A stretch of DNA of 49,732 bases from Nitrospira sp. (GTDB lineage: Bacteria > Nitrospirota > Nitrospiria > Nitrospirales > Nitrospiraceae). A program made the translations under genes and the position numbers. Location of the stretch: assembly GCA_018242685.1 (NCBI GenBank), contig JAFEBM010000002.1:1-49732 (forward strand). Reading direction: 5' to 3'. This document shows, one piece after another, positions 1-8,527 of the stretch. The notes beneath the pieces were generated by a model. The model was given only the letters and a program-made list of their open reading frames with translations, ran no database searches and was not told the origin of the DNA. Within the stretch, counting starts at the first letter, position 1. Each line of letters starts with the position of its first letter.

Positions 1-31
1 TGAAAATCTCCGGACACCACTGACCGTTGAT

Positions 32-754
32 CTAGAAACTTTTCAGAGTATCCCGCAGTCGTAATGCCTCTTCCCTATAACGCCTGTCGCTTACGGATGC
101 GTCGGCTGGGAGAGGATGCTGCAAAATAGTCTCAAGTTCTTGCCGGGCGGAATTCGGATCCTTACGCTTCATGTATGCTTTGGCCAAATCGAGGCGTGCA
201 TGATAATAGTTCGAGTCGGAAGCCACCGCCCGCTGAAGGTACATGAGCGCGCCATCCGCATCCCCACCCAAAAACCACGGCAGCTCCTCCAGCATCATCC
301 CCATCATATGGAGTGCCGACGCATGGCGTGGATTCAACTCCAATGCTCGTGTGACGTGGTGCTTCAAATCCTGAATCGTCAGCGCGGACGCTATCATGCC
401 TTTGAGTTGTGTGGCGCTTCCCAAATTCGCCGCATAGAGATAATGCGCCTGAGCATTCGGCTCGCGTAGTTCAATAGCGTGATGCGCAACTCTCGCCCCT
501 TCATCATAAGCGTCGCATCGCGTCGATGTCGCGAGAGAGTCGTCATCGCCCAAATCCAGATATAAATCCGCCAAGCGAACGAGGAACTCTGGGTCAGACG
601 CACGGTCCTTTTTCTGGCTGAGCAACACCTGCAGCTGATGCTGCAGACCACTTTCCGTTGTCGGCTCAGCAACTGCATATTCGACTACGGGAGCACTCGC
701 CTCGTATAAGCAGAACAAGAGCACTGTGCGAATCACAACGCGGAATTGCATCAT
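32..754 (-). CDS. TPR protein, TatT-like, exported
   Basis: The 240-residue product starts with a hydrophobic stretch (about residues 8-28) that looks like a signal peptide, so it probably acts in the periplasm. The rest is helical repeats. A segment near residues 75-110 (CDAYDEGARVAHHAIEL, then NAQAHYLYAANLG) and one near 135-190 (ALELNPRHASALHMMGMM, GDADGALMYLQRAV) have the spacing of tetratricopeptide repeats and resemble the TatT component family of TRAP-type systems. No TRAP permease lies next to it, so a transport role is not supported here; a scaffold role is equally possible. Two consecutive ATG codons open the frame and neither has a clear ribosome binding site. The gene is close to the window edge and nothing co-directional follows it. 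Confidence 0.7.
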   Translation of the reverse strand: MMQFRVVIRTVLLFCLYEASAPVVEYAVAEPTTESGLQHQLQVLLSQKKDRASDPEFLVRLADLYLDLGDDDSLATSTRCDAYDEGARVAHHAIELREPNAQAHYLYAANLGSATQLKGMIASALTIQDLKHHVTRALELNPRHASALHMMGMMLEELPWFLGGDADGALMYLQRAVASDSNYYHARLDLAKAYMKRKDPNSARQELETILQHPLPADASVSDRRYREEALRLRDTLKSF

Positions 755-838
755 CGGAATCCAATGTCGTTCTATTAAGGTCCTTCACGGATGACAATCA
801 TACGCGTCCTCCCAATGAGGATAAAACCAGGATTAACC

Positions 839-944
839 CTAGGGAAGGTCTGATTAATTCCTGATTTTAAGCAGTTGGCACTCAAAACACGGGAAATTGA
901 GCTGATTATTAGTCTGAACTTTGAATAAATCAGACCTTCCCTAG
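839..944. repeat. MITE-like element with 17-bp inverted ends, CTAG at both edges
   Basis: Bases 839-855 (CTAGGGAAGGTCTGATT) are the exact reverse complement of 928-944. The enclosed 70 or so bases are AT-rich and hold no reading frame. Reading CTAG as a 4-bp target duplication leaves termini GGAAGGTCTGATT, similar to the GGAAGG ends of IS5-group elements, which prefer CTAR targets. I infer a non-autonomous miniature element. It lies 19 bases from an IS481-family insertion that also used a CTAG site. Confidence 0.65.
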
Positions 945-958
945 ATTCTGCAGTTGCC

Positions 959-1909
959 CTAGGTGTTTAGTCCCACTTTGTGATGGCTTGGGTTGACGAG
1001 AAAGCGTTGTGGTTCGTTTTGCCAGCCTTTGATGATGTATTCATAGGGTGTGAGTCCCTGGAGTGTTTTGAGTCGTTTTGCGAAGTTGTAGACATTCAGG
1101 AAGTTGTACAGATGTTCTCTGAGCTGCTGGTGATTTTCATAATAATAGCGTTTGACGGTGGCCTCTTTTCGTGTTCGGTTCATGCGTTCGACCTGACCAT
1201 TCGTCCAAGGATGATTTGGTTTTGTCAGGCGGTGCTCGGTATCATTTTCAAGGCAGACGCGGGCAAAGATATGCGGGAATGCATACCGATCTGTTTTGCG
1301 GTTGGTGAACTGGATGCCATTGTCGGTGAGGATCGTATGGATTTTATATGGTACGGTCGCGATCAAGGTGCGTAGGAACTGTGCCGCTTCCATCTTTCCG
1401 TACTGCTCATGCAGCTCGGCATACGCGAACGTGCTGGTGCGGTCGATCGCCACGAATAGATAGAGTTTCCCTTCCTCTGTTCGCACTGCGGCAATGTCGA
1501 TGTGGAAGTACCCGATCGGATACTCCTTAAACTTCTTCTTAACAGGTTTTTCTCCATCCATCTCTGGCAGGCGACTGATGTCATGCCGCTGAAATAGGCG
1601 ATGCAGGGAAGAACGCGTCAACGCAGGAATACTGTGTTGCAGGGCATACAAACAATCATCCAGCGGCAGCAGGGTATGCTTGCGAAAGGCGACGCACGCG
1701 GCTTCCTGTTCTGGTGTCAGCACTGTTGAACGCGGCTGTTTCGGCCCCATGGGCGCATCGTCCACATGCGTGCGCTTCTTCCACTTCGCGACCGTCTTCG
1801 GGTTGATGTCGTAGCGCTCGGCAAGCCGGTTCAGGCTCTCTTGACTCTGTTGGATTGCCCGACGCACCGCCGCTGTCGTTGTGGCGCTCCCGTGCAGTAC
1901 TTGTCCCAT
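959..1909 (-). CDS. IS481-family transposase
   Basis: The 316-residue protein has an N-terminal helix-turn-helix (about residues 10-50: RRAIQQSQESLNRLAERYDI then PKTVAKWKKR) and an RNase H-like DDE integrase core. The catalytic acids can be placed in YFHIDIAAV (about 135), LTDNGIQF (about 195) and WTNGQVERMNRT (about 235). Length and motif order are normal for the family and there is no internal stop. The stop codon TAG (complement of 959-961) lies outside the TGT...ACA element and is supplied by the CTAG target sequence, so the last codons depend on where the element landed. The ATG start is 37 bases inside the inverted repeat at the other end. It mobilises its own element. Confidence 0.93.
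   Translation of the reverse strand: MGQVLHGSATTTAAVRRAIQQSQESLNRLAERYDINPKTVAKWKKRTHVDDAPMGPKQPRSTVLTPEQEAACVAFRKHTLLPLDDCLYALQHSIPALTRSSLHRLFQRHDISRLPEMDGEKPVKKKFKEYPIGYFHIDIAAVRTEEGKLYLFVAIDRTSTFAYAELHEQYGKMEAAQFLRTLIATVPYKIHTILTDNGIQFTNRKTDRYAFPHIFARVCLENDTEHRLTKPNHPWTNGQVERMNRTRKEATVKRYYYENHQQLREHLYNFLNVYNFAKRLKTLQGLTPYEYIIKGWQNEPQRFLVNPSHHKVGLNT
961..986 (+). repeat. IS481 terminal inverted repeat (partner 1946-1971)
   Basis: These 26 bases are the exact reverse complement of 1946-1971. The outer three bases on each side belong to the CCT/AGG target flank rather than to the element itself. Confidence 0.85.
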
Positions 1910-1968
1910 AACTCCTCCTGCGTTGATAGCGCAGAATAATCTACCCCATCACAAAGTGGGACTAAACA
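964..1968 (-). mobile_element. IS481-family insertion sequence, complete
   Basis: A single transposase gene is enclosed by perfect terminal inverted repeats: 961-986 matches the reverse complement of 1946-1971. If the element starts with the family-typical TGT (TGTTTAGTCCCACTTTGTGA), it spans 964-1968, about 1.0 kb. The left flank is CCTAGG, fitting the NCTAGN target known for IS481. The right flank is CCTGGA, so the target duplication is imperfect or has mutated. The ends and the gene look intact, so the element may still be active. Confidence 0.85.
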
Positions 1969-2093
1969 CCTGGAAGGTATGTCGAATACTACGATTCAGC
2001 GAATGAATTCCTGCACAACTAGAGTCCAAACTCAATTATTGAGTTGATAAGTGATTGATGATTCAATGGTTATACGAGCAAGGGAGGCGGCAC

Positions 2094-2293
2094 ATGACCA
2101 CAAAGAAACCGAAACCGGAGAAGAGATCGAAATTATTCCGGCTGGACGACCTGCCCCGATCGATTTTGGAGCCGCATTGACCAACCAAGCAAACCGGACC
2201 GAGTGGCAAGCGGGTTGCCGGTGGCAGGACTGCCCGCCGGAGTACGGACCTTCGACGACTGTTTACAACCGCTATCACCGCTCAAGATGTTGA
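2094..2293 (+). pseudogene. IS5-family (IS427/IS1031-type) transposase remnant
   Basis: The frame from ATG 2094 reads MTTKKPKPEKRSK then FRLDDLPRSILEPH and stops after 28 codons. About 30 bases on, in another frame, the sequence reads QAGCRWQDCPPEYGPSTTVY followed by NRYHRS. Both blocks are typical of the N-terminal region of IS427-type IS5-family transposases, in which a target-arm block (FRLDD...EPHL) is followed by SGCRWQDCPPEYGPSTTVYN. The stretch between them is shortened and the catalytic DDE part is missing. No inverted ends are visible. This is a decayed fragment, not a working gene. The rest of the gap from 1972 to 2485 shows nothing I can name. Confidence 0.7.
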
Positions 2294-2485
2294 ATGTCAA
2301 TATATGTTTTTGAACTGGTTTTGGGGCTGCACTGGTTACTCCGGAATCCGGTTAATTACTGTTGTTTGCGCATCGTAACATTCGCTCAAATGGGCGTGGC
2401 ACATCTAAAATGAGCCTAGAGGAGAATCCGCCGACGGCAGAGTGAATATCACCGTGCGGGATGGCGAATTCAACAGATCATTACG

Positions 2486-3733
2486 TTAGAAAAACGCCAG
2501 GCTGGCATAGGTGACTGTGGAGTTATATTGATCGGTGATGCCGCGATCATAGCGGAGGACCTGTCCCTTTTCCGCTTGGATCAACCGCAACAAACTATAG
2601 ATGGGGGAGAAGCCGGAGATACGCCGTTGATCGTTCTCCTTTTGGATAAATCCGGCAAATTCTTCCGGCTTGAGCTCTTCAACCGGTTTCAACATTTCTA
2701 AGTCTCGCTGCATGGACCGATGAAAGGAGAAGTCGGTGGGCGGATCACTATCGCCGTAGCGGAGGCCGAGGTGGGCCAACTCCCCTGCGGCGATGACACA
2801 CACGACCTTACCGGAGGCCACAATCACATCCTTTAGCGCACTGAGGAATCGATCCACTGAGTTCCGAACGGTAGGATCATTCAGGCTCAACGCGGAAAAC
2901 GACGACAGAATCGGAACAATCGTGAAAGGTTTGCCGATGGTCGTTTGAAGGAACGGCAGTTGAAACTCAATGGCATGTTCCGATTGATGAGCGATGTCTT
3001 CTTCGAAGTACTCCGGCGCCATCCCCTTCAACTGGTCCATGATCGCCCGATCAACGTGCACCATTCCCAACGGTGTCTCAAAATCCTTGTCAGTAACGGC
3101 AAAGAAATTTTCAAGGCCCGCGTGGGCGGTCCCAATAAGGACATAGATATCTGGCTGGTGAGCTTCCTGTAACTCTTTGTATCCCCAGGCATAGACCGGC
3201 CCCGCTTGCTTCAGCTCGTAGGTCGGCACCACGAGCCCCTTGATCAACTTGCCACGGCTCTCGGAAGGTTTAAAATCAGGCCCCTCGCCCGATGTGAAGA
3301 AACCGTCGATCTGTTTCCGTAGTTTGGCACTATCCGCTTCATAGCTCCGGCCGGCAAATACGGCCGGGCGGGCCGGCTGTTGCCGATAGTTGATCTGAGC
3401 CTGCTGTCTCGCTGTTTCAGCTCGCGGGCCTTCCAAGAAGAGCTTCTGCTCCAGATCCACCACTAGTTGCTCAACTTTGCTCGGCAAGAGAAACTCGCCG
3501 AACCGTTTCAAGTACAACACACCGATCTCTTGTAGTGAATGTTCACCATCGAAATGTTGCACGATGAAGAAGAAATTGAGCGGAAGGACCAGCTTCTCTT
3601 TACTCAGTCCGCTGGGGTCCCACAGCACAATCAGTTGATCTTCTTCCTGCTTAATGGGTGAGAATTGAAGATTCCGCAAGACCGGATAGTTGGCGGAATC
3701 TTTTGCGACATCGGTGGTCATGGCGGTGGTCAT
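2486..3733 (-). CDS. PqqD-like domain fused to MEMO1-family protein (AmmeMemoRadiSam protein B type)
   Basis: The 415-residue protein has two parts. Residues about 15-110 (NFFFIVQHFDGEHSLQEIGV, then LYLKRFGEFLLPSKVEQLV) look like a PqqD-type winged helix, a fold that usually presents peptides or partners. Residues about 125-415 are a MEMO1 domain, related to extradiol dioxygenases. Metal-site-like residues occur in GTAHAG (about 202), HQSEHAIEFQLPFL (about 250) and AGELAHLG (about 313). MEMO proteins are linked with redox metal chemistry, and in bacteria they often neighbour an AMMECR1 protein and a radical SAM protein, neither of which is seen here. It is the last gene of the membrane cluster, 54 bases after the preceding gene, so it probably serves the same unknown process. 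Its substrate is unknown. Confidence 0.85.
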   Translation of the reverse strand: MTTAMTTDVAKDSANYPVLRNLQFSPIKQEEDQLIVLWDPSGLSKEKLVLPLNFFFIVQHFDGEHSLQEIGVLYLKRFGEFLLPSKVEQLVVDLEQKLFLEGPRAETARQQAQINYRQQPARPAVFAGRSYEADSAKLRKQIDGFFTSGEGPDFKPSESRGKLIKGLVVPTYELKQAGPVYAWGYKELQEAHQPDIYVLIGTAHAGLENFFAVTDKDFETPLGMVHVDRAIMDQLKGMAPEYFEEDIAHQSEHAIEFQLPFLQTTIGKPFTIVPILSSFSALSLNDPTVRNSVDRFLSALKDVIVASGKVVCVIAAGELAHLGLRYGDSDPPTDFSFHRSMQRDLEMLKPVEELKPEEFAGFIQKENDQRRISGFSPIYSLLRLIQAEKGQVLRYDRGITDQYNSTVTYASLAFF

Positions 3734-3787
3734 TGTAGGGGACGGACCTGAGCGACTGCAACTGACCGGAAGGTTAAGGTCAAGGCC

Positions 3788-4540
3788 TCAACCTTCTTGA
3801 GGAGGCTCCGGTCGCGCGCGCCGACTGAGGACAACGAGAGCCCCAATGGTCAAGAGGGTCAACCAAATAGTCGGCCGTCCATACGATGCATCGGAGAATT
3901 CGATCAAATCGGTCAATCGGCCGATCAAGAGCGACATGCGAGCCATGACCGTGTAACCGAATCCTGCGCCGAAGGAAATCATCAGGAAGATGACGCCGGT
4001 TCGAGCGACAGCCCTTCCCACCCCGCTATGTTCGATCGAGAAAAAGAAGTAGAACAACACTGAACTGACCCCGAACAAGATGATGAGCGCGTTGAGATTG
4101 CTGCTTGGATTGAGGAGGTTCATCGAAAAGGTGAGGCCGTCCGGCCCCGTCATGGACAACAACGGGCGAACGGTATCCTCGATTTGCTTCAAGATGAAAG
4201 AGGAGATGGTTCGGGGAATTGCCAGCCCCGCACCCATCCCGACTATGAAGGCGAACGCATAGCGAGACATCCAGGCTGCCTTCGGCACATACCGGGTCAA
4301 CATGAGCATCCCGATGGCGACCGGGACCAGAAGAGCGATCTCTCCATTTTCCACGATGGGCTTGACGACCAAATGGACAATCACGGTATCGTACGTCTTG
4401 ACGATGATGTACCCGACGGAGACTCCGACGTAGAGGTGTTCCGCCAGTTTGAACAGCGGGTTGTCCTTATACAGGAACGAGAAGATCAGCAGGGTTAACC
4501 CTGTCGCGACCCAGGCCCCGAGGATCAATTCAAACGACAT
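3788..4540 (-). CDS. Conserved multi-pass membrane protein of the MutL/DUF6754 cluster
   Basis: I do not recognise a named function. The product is about 250 residues and very hydrophobic, with roughly seven predicted membrane spans near residues 4-22, 36-58, 67-83, 93-108, 150-167, 180-205 and 225-243. It ends in a charged, proline-rich tail. The start at ATG 4540 is preceded by AGGTGG at a good distance; an in-frame GTG at 4555 would add five residues (MEETP). It follows the preceding gene by 22 bases and is clearly in the same transcription unit. The number of spans suggests an inner-membrane channel, anchor or transporter-like subunit. That is inference from hydropathy only. Confidence 0.75.
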   Translation of the reverse strand: MSFELILGAWVATGLTLLIFSFLYKDNPLFKLAEHLYVGVSVGYIIVKTYDTVIVHLVVKPIVENGEIALLVPVAIGMLMLTRYVPKAAWMSRYAFAFIVGMGAGLAIPRTISSFILKQIEDTVRPLLSMTGPDGLTFSMNLLNPSSNLNALIILFGVSSVLFYFFFSIEHSGVGRAVARTGVIFLMISFGAGFGYTVMARMSLLIGRLTDLIEFSDASYGRPTIWLTLLTIGALVVLSRRARPEPPQEG

Positions 4541-4562
4541 AGGAGTCTCTTCCACCTCGACC

Positions 4563-5393
4563 TTACCCTTGTCCCCTCTGCTGCCGGAGAGAAAAATAAA
4601 ACAAATTGCACATGATCACCAGCACAATGATCGCCACATGCGTTGCCGATTGCGCATCCATTCCGGCCACGGCTTTGCCTTTCTGTCCAATCAGGCTTTC
4701 ATATTCCGCCGCCCCGCGGAGACCGCCGATGAGACCATTGATCTGCCCGCTCCGTAGCAACGGATACAGTCCCGGAGCCATGACTCCCGTGCATCCGCCG
4801 CCCATTTCAAACTTGTATTTGTCTTTGCCGAAGACGTACCACTCTTCCACGCCTGGTTTTCCTGCTCCCAGGCTGACCATGTAGGTGACATCTTTTAAAT
4901 TTCGCACGTCAGCCAAAATCGGCAGATCCTTCGTAGGTTTTCCGCTGTAATCACTGGGGAAAGCTGAATAGAGGCTCTGTCCCATATTGATGATCACCGC
5001 TTGCCCTCCGGGACTCCAGCCGAGAAAGATATAGTCTTTTCCATATTCTTTCCCCATCTCTTTGGCGACTTGTGTGACCAACTGATCGGCCATTCCGGTA
5101 CCGGACACCCATAGCGTCATGGCGATCACTCGAAGGTTTTTTCTGAAGGCGTGCCGCAGCAACGCGATCGCCTGCGGATGGAGTTCAGGCTTAGAGGCAG
5201 GGTCAAAATCAATCGACAGGAGAAAGACCGAACGTTCCGGTAATGATTCAATGTAGTCATAGACCCCGCGCACTTCCGAGGTAATCTTGATCGGCAAACC
5301 GACCGGATAGAGCAACGGCAAGAGCGTGCAGAGACCGATCATCAGGAAAATGATCCTCCGATCGATCTTGAGCATGCGTTCTGAAAAGCTCAT
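4563..5393 (-). CDS. Membrane-anchored conserved protein of the MutL/DUF6754 cluster
   Basis: The 276-residue product has one hydrophobic span near the N terminus (about 14-32) and a second near the C terminus (about 250-268). They enclose a soluble domain of about 215 residues. Within it, the stretch VFLLSIDFDPASKPELHPQA, then LRVIAMTLWVSG and YIFLGWSPGG, alternates strands and helices like an alpha/beta Rossmann-type fold. A glycine-rich MGGGCTGVMAPG segment at about 195-207 could be a binding loop. No enzyme family is evident to me. Topology cannot be fixed from sequence alone. It is the sixth gene of the cluster and is separated from the next upstream gene by a 79-base spacer containing AATCGTTAA/TTAACG-like short repeats. 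Confidence 0.75.
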   Translation of the reverse strand: MSFSERMLKIDRRIIFLMIGLCTLLPLLYPVGLPIKITSEVRGVYDYIESLPERSVFLLSIDFDPASKPELHPQAIALLRHAFRKNLRVIAMTLWVSGTGMADQLVTQVAKEMGKEYGKDYIFLGWSPGGQAVIINMGQSLYSAFPSDYSGKPTKDLPILADVRNLKDVTYMVSLGAGKPGVEEWYVFGKDKYKFEMGGGCTGVMAPGLYPLLRSGQINGLIGGLRGAAEYESLIGQKGKAVAGMDAQSATHVAIIVLVIMCNLFYFSLRQQRGQG

Positions 5394-5472
5394 CGTAGGA
5401 CCGCTATTCGTGAATCGTTAAACGTGAATCGCACAGATCCCTCGTGTAACGGGTAACGTTGAACGATTAACG

Positions 5473-6123
5473 TCATTCCTTCCCACCGCCAAGGTACGAC
5501 CGTTCCACGCCGAAGATGATCTTAAACGACAAGGCGACGGCTCCGAGGCTGACCCCGATCAAAATGGCTCGGCGCACAGAGGAATTGAGCACATTCAAAA
5601 TCCACGACGACACATCGCCGCTCAGAGGAATCAGATACTCACCCAATGGCACCCGCCCCATCATCACGATCACGGCCGCCACCAAGAGCACCGCCGCTTC
5701 ACGACTTCTGGCCCTAAACGAACGGTAGGCGGCCGATGCAATGAAGAAGGCCAGGATGGCGAACATCGTGCCTTGCAGCGGCACCATCATGAAGTTGTAT
5801 ACCCAGCCGAACGTCGTCATGGCACCATCGACGTTTTCTTTGCCATTGGCCCATAGTCCGACGGCAATCGTCCCGAGCATGCCGGCATACAAGACAAGGC
5901 TATAGCCCCATCCCGCTTCTTGCCGTTTGATCTTGACCGCATGTTGATGAAACAGGCTGGTCACACCCAAGATCAATGCGAATCCTCCGATGATCTGGAG
6001 CCACTTCGTCGCAGAGGTGAGCATCTGTTCCGAGGCCGGATGCGGCACATAGTATTGGCCCGCGAACAGCAAACCAGTGATAAGAGTGATCAAGAGGGGA
6101 AGTTGTCGGCGCAGAAAGATCAT
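5473..6123 (-). CDS. Conserved six-span membrane protein of the MutL/DUF6754 cluster
   Basis: The frame is open further upstream, but the ATG at 6123 overlaps the TGA of the preceding gene as ATGA. That translational coupling makes it the best start and gives 216 residues (MIFLRRQLPLLITLI...). About six hydrophobic spans are seen, near 6-24, 37-57, 73-92, 112-133, 143-158 and 184-203. A conserved-looking C-terminal signature reads NSSVRRAILIGVSLG, then a hydrophobic run, then FGVERSYLG. I know no function for it. Coupling to the DUF6754 protein suggests the two are made in equal amounts and assemble together. Confidence 0.78.
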   Translation of the reverse strand: MIFLRRQLPLLITLITGLLFAGQYYVPHPASEQMLTSATKWLQIIGGFALILGVTSLFHQHAVKIKRQEAGWGYSLVLYAGMLGTIAVGLWANGKENVDGAMTTFGWVYNFMMVPLQGTMFAILAFFIASAAYRSFRARSREAAVLLVAAVIVMMGRVPLGEYLIPLSGDVSSWILNVLNSSVRRAILIGVSLGAVALSFKIIFGVERSYLGGGKE

Positions 6124-7391
6124 TTGAGGTCCCTGAAGAGATCGAGAACAATCTGCGGCCATTGCGCGCCTGTAACGACTCCGACCGTCGCCAACACCGT
6201 TCCGACGGCCAACATGCTCAAGATCACGGCCTTCGCAATATCTTGACCACGGAGCGTTCCGATCTGGACTGGTTCCCTGGACAAGTACGCGCTCGCGGCA
6301 TAGAGCTCTTCACCGATCAAGGTGTAGTCGCAGGTCGTCACGAAAAACGGGAGTTGGTGGTCTGCATCTGTTCCGGCGATTTGTATGGCACCGGTACTTG
6401 CGCCGGTTTCGGTGAGCAGGAGCGACTCGGCGAAGTAATGTCCCATGAAGAAGTTGGCGGCCGGCTTCTTCCGCAGCATGATGCCGTCCACCGCCGCCGT
6501 GTAGCTGAACTGATCGGCCGTGATAAAAAAGTTGGCGTCTTCCTTGAAGAGATTAGGTTTTCCCGCTTCCAAATAGGCTTGCTTGGTAATCTCCTGGCAG
6601 ACCGCCATCGTGATCGGCTCCCGGTGAGGCACCATCAGTTCCGTTTCATAGAGGGCCGCCCGTTTCGCAACCTTGCCTAAGATGACTGCTGCGGCGATGG
6701 TGGAGGGGTCATGCAGGTCGTGCGCGCCGGTGAGATAGAGGATCGGTTTGCCCAGTTCCGTCGCGCGGCCGATCGCTTCATCCACCGCATCGAGACCCGG
6801 AATAGGACGAAGAAAAATGTTATTCCGCTTGGCATGACCGATCGTGTAGAAGACCAGTCCGCCGAACGAGACGGCGATAATCAAATTGTTGAGCTGATTC
6901 CAGTTGAACCAGTCGGCTGCCGGTGAGTCGACTTGTACGGAACTGAATGCGCGCCGACCTTCTTGCACTGTCGCGACGGCGACGGCATAGGCCGTACCGT
7001 CCTTCACCTCGACGCCCTTCGCACTCTTGACGATCGCTTGGTGCCACGACTTATCCGATCTCCTGGTCCACCAGGCTGTTTTTGTGTCTTTAACATAGTT
7101 GGTGTTGGCTGGAAATTCCGCCACGATCGTGAATGTCGCTGGATCGGTCGCCGAGGCTTCTCCAAGCAAGACCTGATAGTGGATGTCGGACCCCTCCCCT
7201 GGTACTGGAGCCCACTGTACCGTGAGACTTCCTCCTCCATCATTCGGCGTGTCGAAGATCCGAACGTCTTGTGGAACCTTTAATGATGGCTGGGCAAGTA
7301 CTGACGTACAGAAACACCCGAAACACAGCAGAGTCCATAACACTCGATATGTCTGCCGCATGAAGGTCGAGAGGTGACAAGTGATACGCAT
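6120..7391 (-). CDS. Exported FN3-like / DUF6754 membrane protein
   Basis: The 423-residue product begins with a signal peptide (LWTLLCFGCFCTSVLAQ, cleavage after about residue 34). An FN3-like beta-sandwich follows (about 40-155), with QWAPVPGEGSDIHYQVLLGE and the late strand AYAVAVATVQEG. A membrane span lies near 172-190 (LIIAVSFGGLVFYTIGH). A larger domain that I associate with DUF6754 follows (NIFLRPIPGLDAVDEAIGRA, LYLTGAHDLHDPSTIAAAVI, FFVTTCDYTLIGEELYAASA), and there is a last span near 395-412. The start overlaps the previous stop as TAATG; an ATG 30 bases further on would also leave a complete signal peptide. The layout implies a periplasmic sensor or docking domain joined through the membrane to a cytoplasmic module. 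Function unknown. Confidence 0.8.
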   Translation of the reverse strand: MRITCHLSTFMRQTYRVLWTLLCFGCFCTSVLAQPSLKVPQDVRIFDTPNDGGGSLTVQWAPVPGEGSDIHYQVLLGEASATDPATFTIVAEFPANTNYVKDTKTAWWTRRSDKSWHQAIVKSAKGVEVKDGTAYAVAVATVQEGRRAFSSVQVDSPAADWFNWNQLNNLIIAVSFGGLVFYTIGHAKRNNIFLRPIPGLDAVDEAIGRATELGKPILYLTGAHDLHDPSTIAAAVILGKVAKRAALYETELMVPHREPITMAVCQEITKQAYLEAGKPNLFKEDANFFITADQFSYTAAVDGIMLRKKPAANFFMGHYFAESLLLTETGASTGAIQIAGTDADHQLPFFVTTCDYTLIGEELYAASAYLSREPVQIGTLRGQDIAKAVILSMLAVGTVLATVGVVTGAQWPQIVLDLFRDLK

Positions 7392-8515
7392 TACGTTCCT
7401 TCGATCACCTCGATATTGGTCCGCGGGATCACGGCTCGTTTCCCGTCGGAAAACGTCACTTCCAACACACGCACTTCACTTTCTGTGGAAATCTTGGTGA
7501 GCTCGGACGGAAGGGCCGAGACTTCACCGATGCGCCCAAACAATGGATCACGGATGATGCGAACCGGGTCGCCAACGCTGATTCCCTCTCGTTGTGACTG
7601 GGCGTTCTTTCCGAGCGCTGTCGCTTCCTGTGGAATGATAATTTCCGGGCGAATGACTCCGGCCCTGATCTGGGTGGCGCCGGAAATCGAGGCTTTCTGG
7701 CCTGCATGGGTGGAGAGCAACGTGAACGTCTTGGCCGCCATCGGAATCGTTCCGAACCCTTCGGTTAAAATCAGCGTAAACCCCACATGCTCTGTTCCCG
7801 TAATAGCCACCCCGAGGTCATACCCCAATAAAGCCCGCAGATCTTCATCATGAATCCCGCCGACGACTAAGCCGGTCACACCAACCGTCTTTGCCTGCTT
7901 CATGGCGTCGGATGAGAGAAACGATCCTCCCACCACGACTTTTCCCTTCATGGTCGATTTGAAATGGGCCGGAGTAAGGGATTCATCCGGTCCCTTCACA
8001 GCCATCGCAATTTTGCCGGAGGTCTCTCCGCCGATGCCGAAGATGCCTTGTACCAAGCTGCATGTCGTCTCGACCACAGCACCCTGCTGCGGAATCGTTT
8101 CGATAATCGTTCCGTCCACATAGGCCAAGAGCTGGAGGACTCTCGGAGGCTCACGTAAGAGCACTTGCCCTGTGACCAGCGACACCGATTCAATCGTTCC
8201 CGCAACCGGCGACCGAATCTCGGTCTTGAACCATTTGATCAACGGCTTGTTTTCTGCAAGAATCTCATCCTTCTCGACAACGTCGCCTTCCTTCTTGATC
8301 AAATACTCTTTGATTTCGCCCGGAGCCACGCTGAGCTGATTGGCGAGGTTGAGGGGGAAGACTTTCCCCGGTAATTCGGCTCGGGCCACCACCTGATCCA
8401 AACGGACCTGGTCACCGACGTTGACCAAGACCTTTCCCGGCAGAGGCAACATGCGCCGCCGATGAACGACCGTATGATCAGTGACTGTGAGGCCTGGAGT
8501 GTAACTGTGAGCCAT
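7391..8515 (-). CDS. Barrel-sandwich (RnfC/biotinyl-lipoyl-like) and KOW-domain protein
   Basis: The 374-residue soluble protein opens with two hammerhead-like segments: PLPGKVLVNVGDQVRLDQVV (about 24-43) and EIRSPVAGTIESVSLVTGQV (about 98-117). These are typical of barrel-sandwich hybrids found in RnfC, biotinyl carriers and adaptor proteins. No modified-lysine MKM motif is present, so it is probably structural rather than a cofactor carrier. The middle part is rich in GGIHDEDLRALLGYDLGVAI-type strands and helices. The end (GDPVRIIRDPLFGRIGEVSA, then a long strand region) resembles a KOW/SH3-like barrel. It lies directly after the MutL-like gene and touches the DUF6754 gene. I infer a peripheral adaptor between the ATPase and the membrane subunits. 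Confidence 0.75.
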   Translation of the reverse strand: MAHSYTPGLTVTDHTVVHRRRMLPLPGKVLVNVGDQVRLDQVVARAELPGKVFPLNLANQLSVAPGEIKEYLIKKEGDVVEKDEILAENKPLIKWFKTEIRSPVAGTIESVSLVTGQVLLREPPRVLQLLAYVDGTIIETIPQQGAVVETTCSLVQGIFGIGGETSGKIAMAVKGPDESLTPAHFKSTMKGKVVVGGSFLSSDAMKQAKTVGVTGLVVGGIHDEDLRALLGYDLGVAITGTEHVGFTLILTEGFGTIPMAAKTFTLLSTHAGQKASISGATQIRAGVIRPEIIIPQEATALGKNAQSQREGISVGDPVRIIRDPLFGRIGEVSALPSELTKISTESEVRVLEVTFSDGKRAVIPRTNIEVIEGT

Positions 8516-8527
8516 GTTTTAGTGTTG

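Noticed and set aside
112..128. Match to the end of the dispersed repeat (AGGATGCTGCAAAA)
   Set aside because: It lies within the coding sequence of the TPR gene, has no second arm and no match to the interior of the repeat; coincidence is sufficient.
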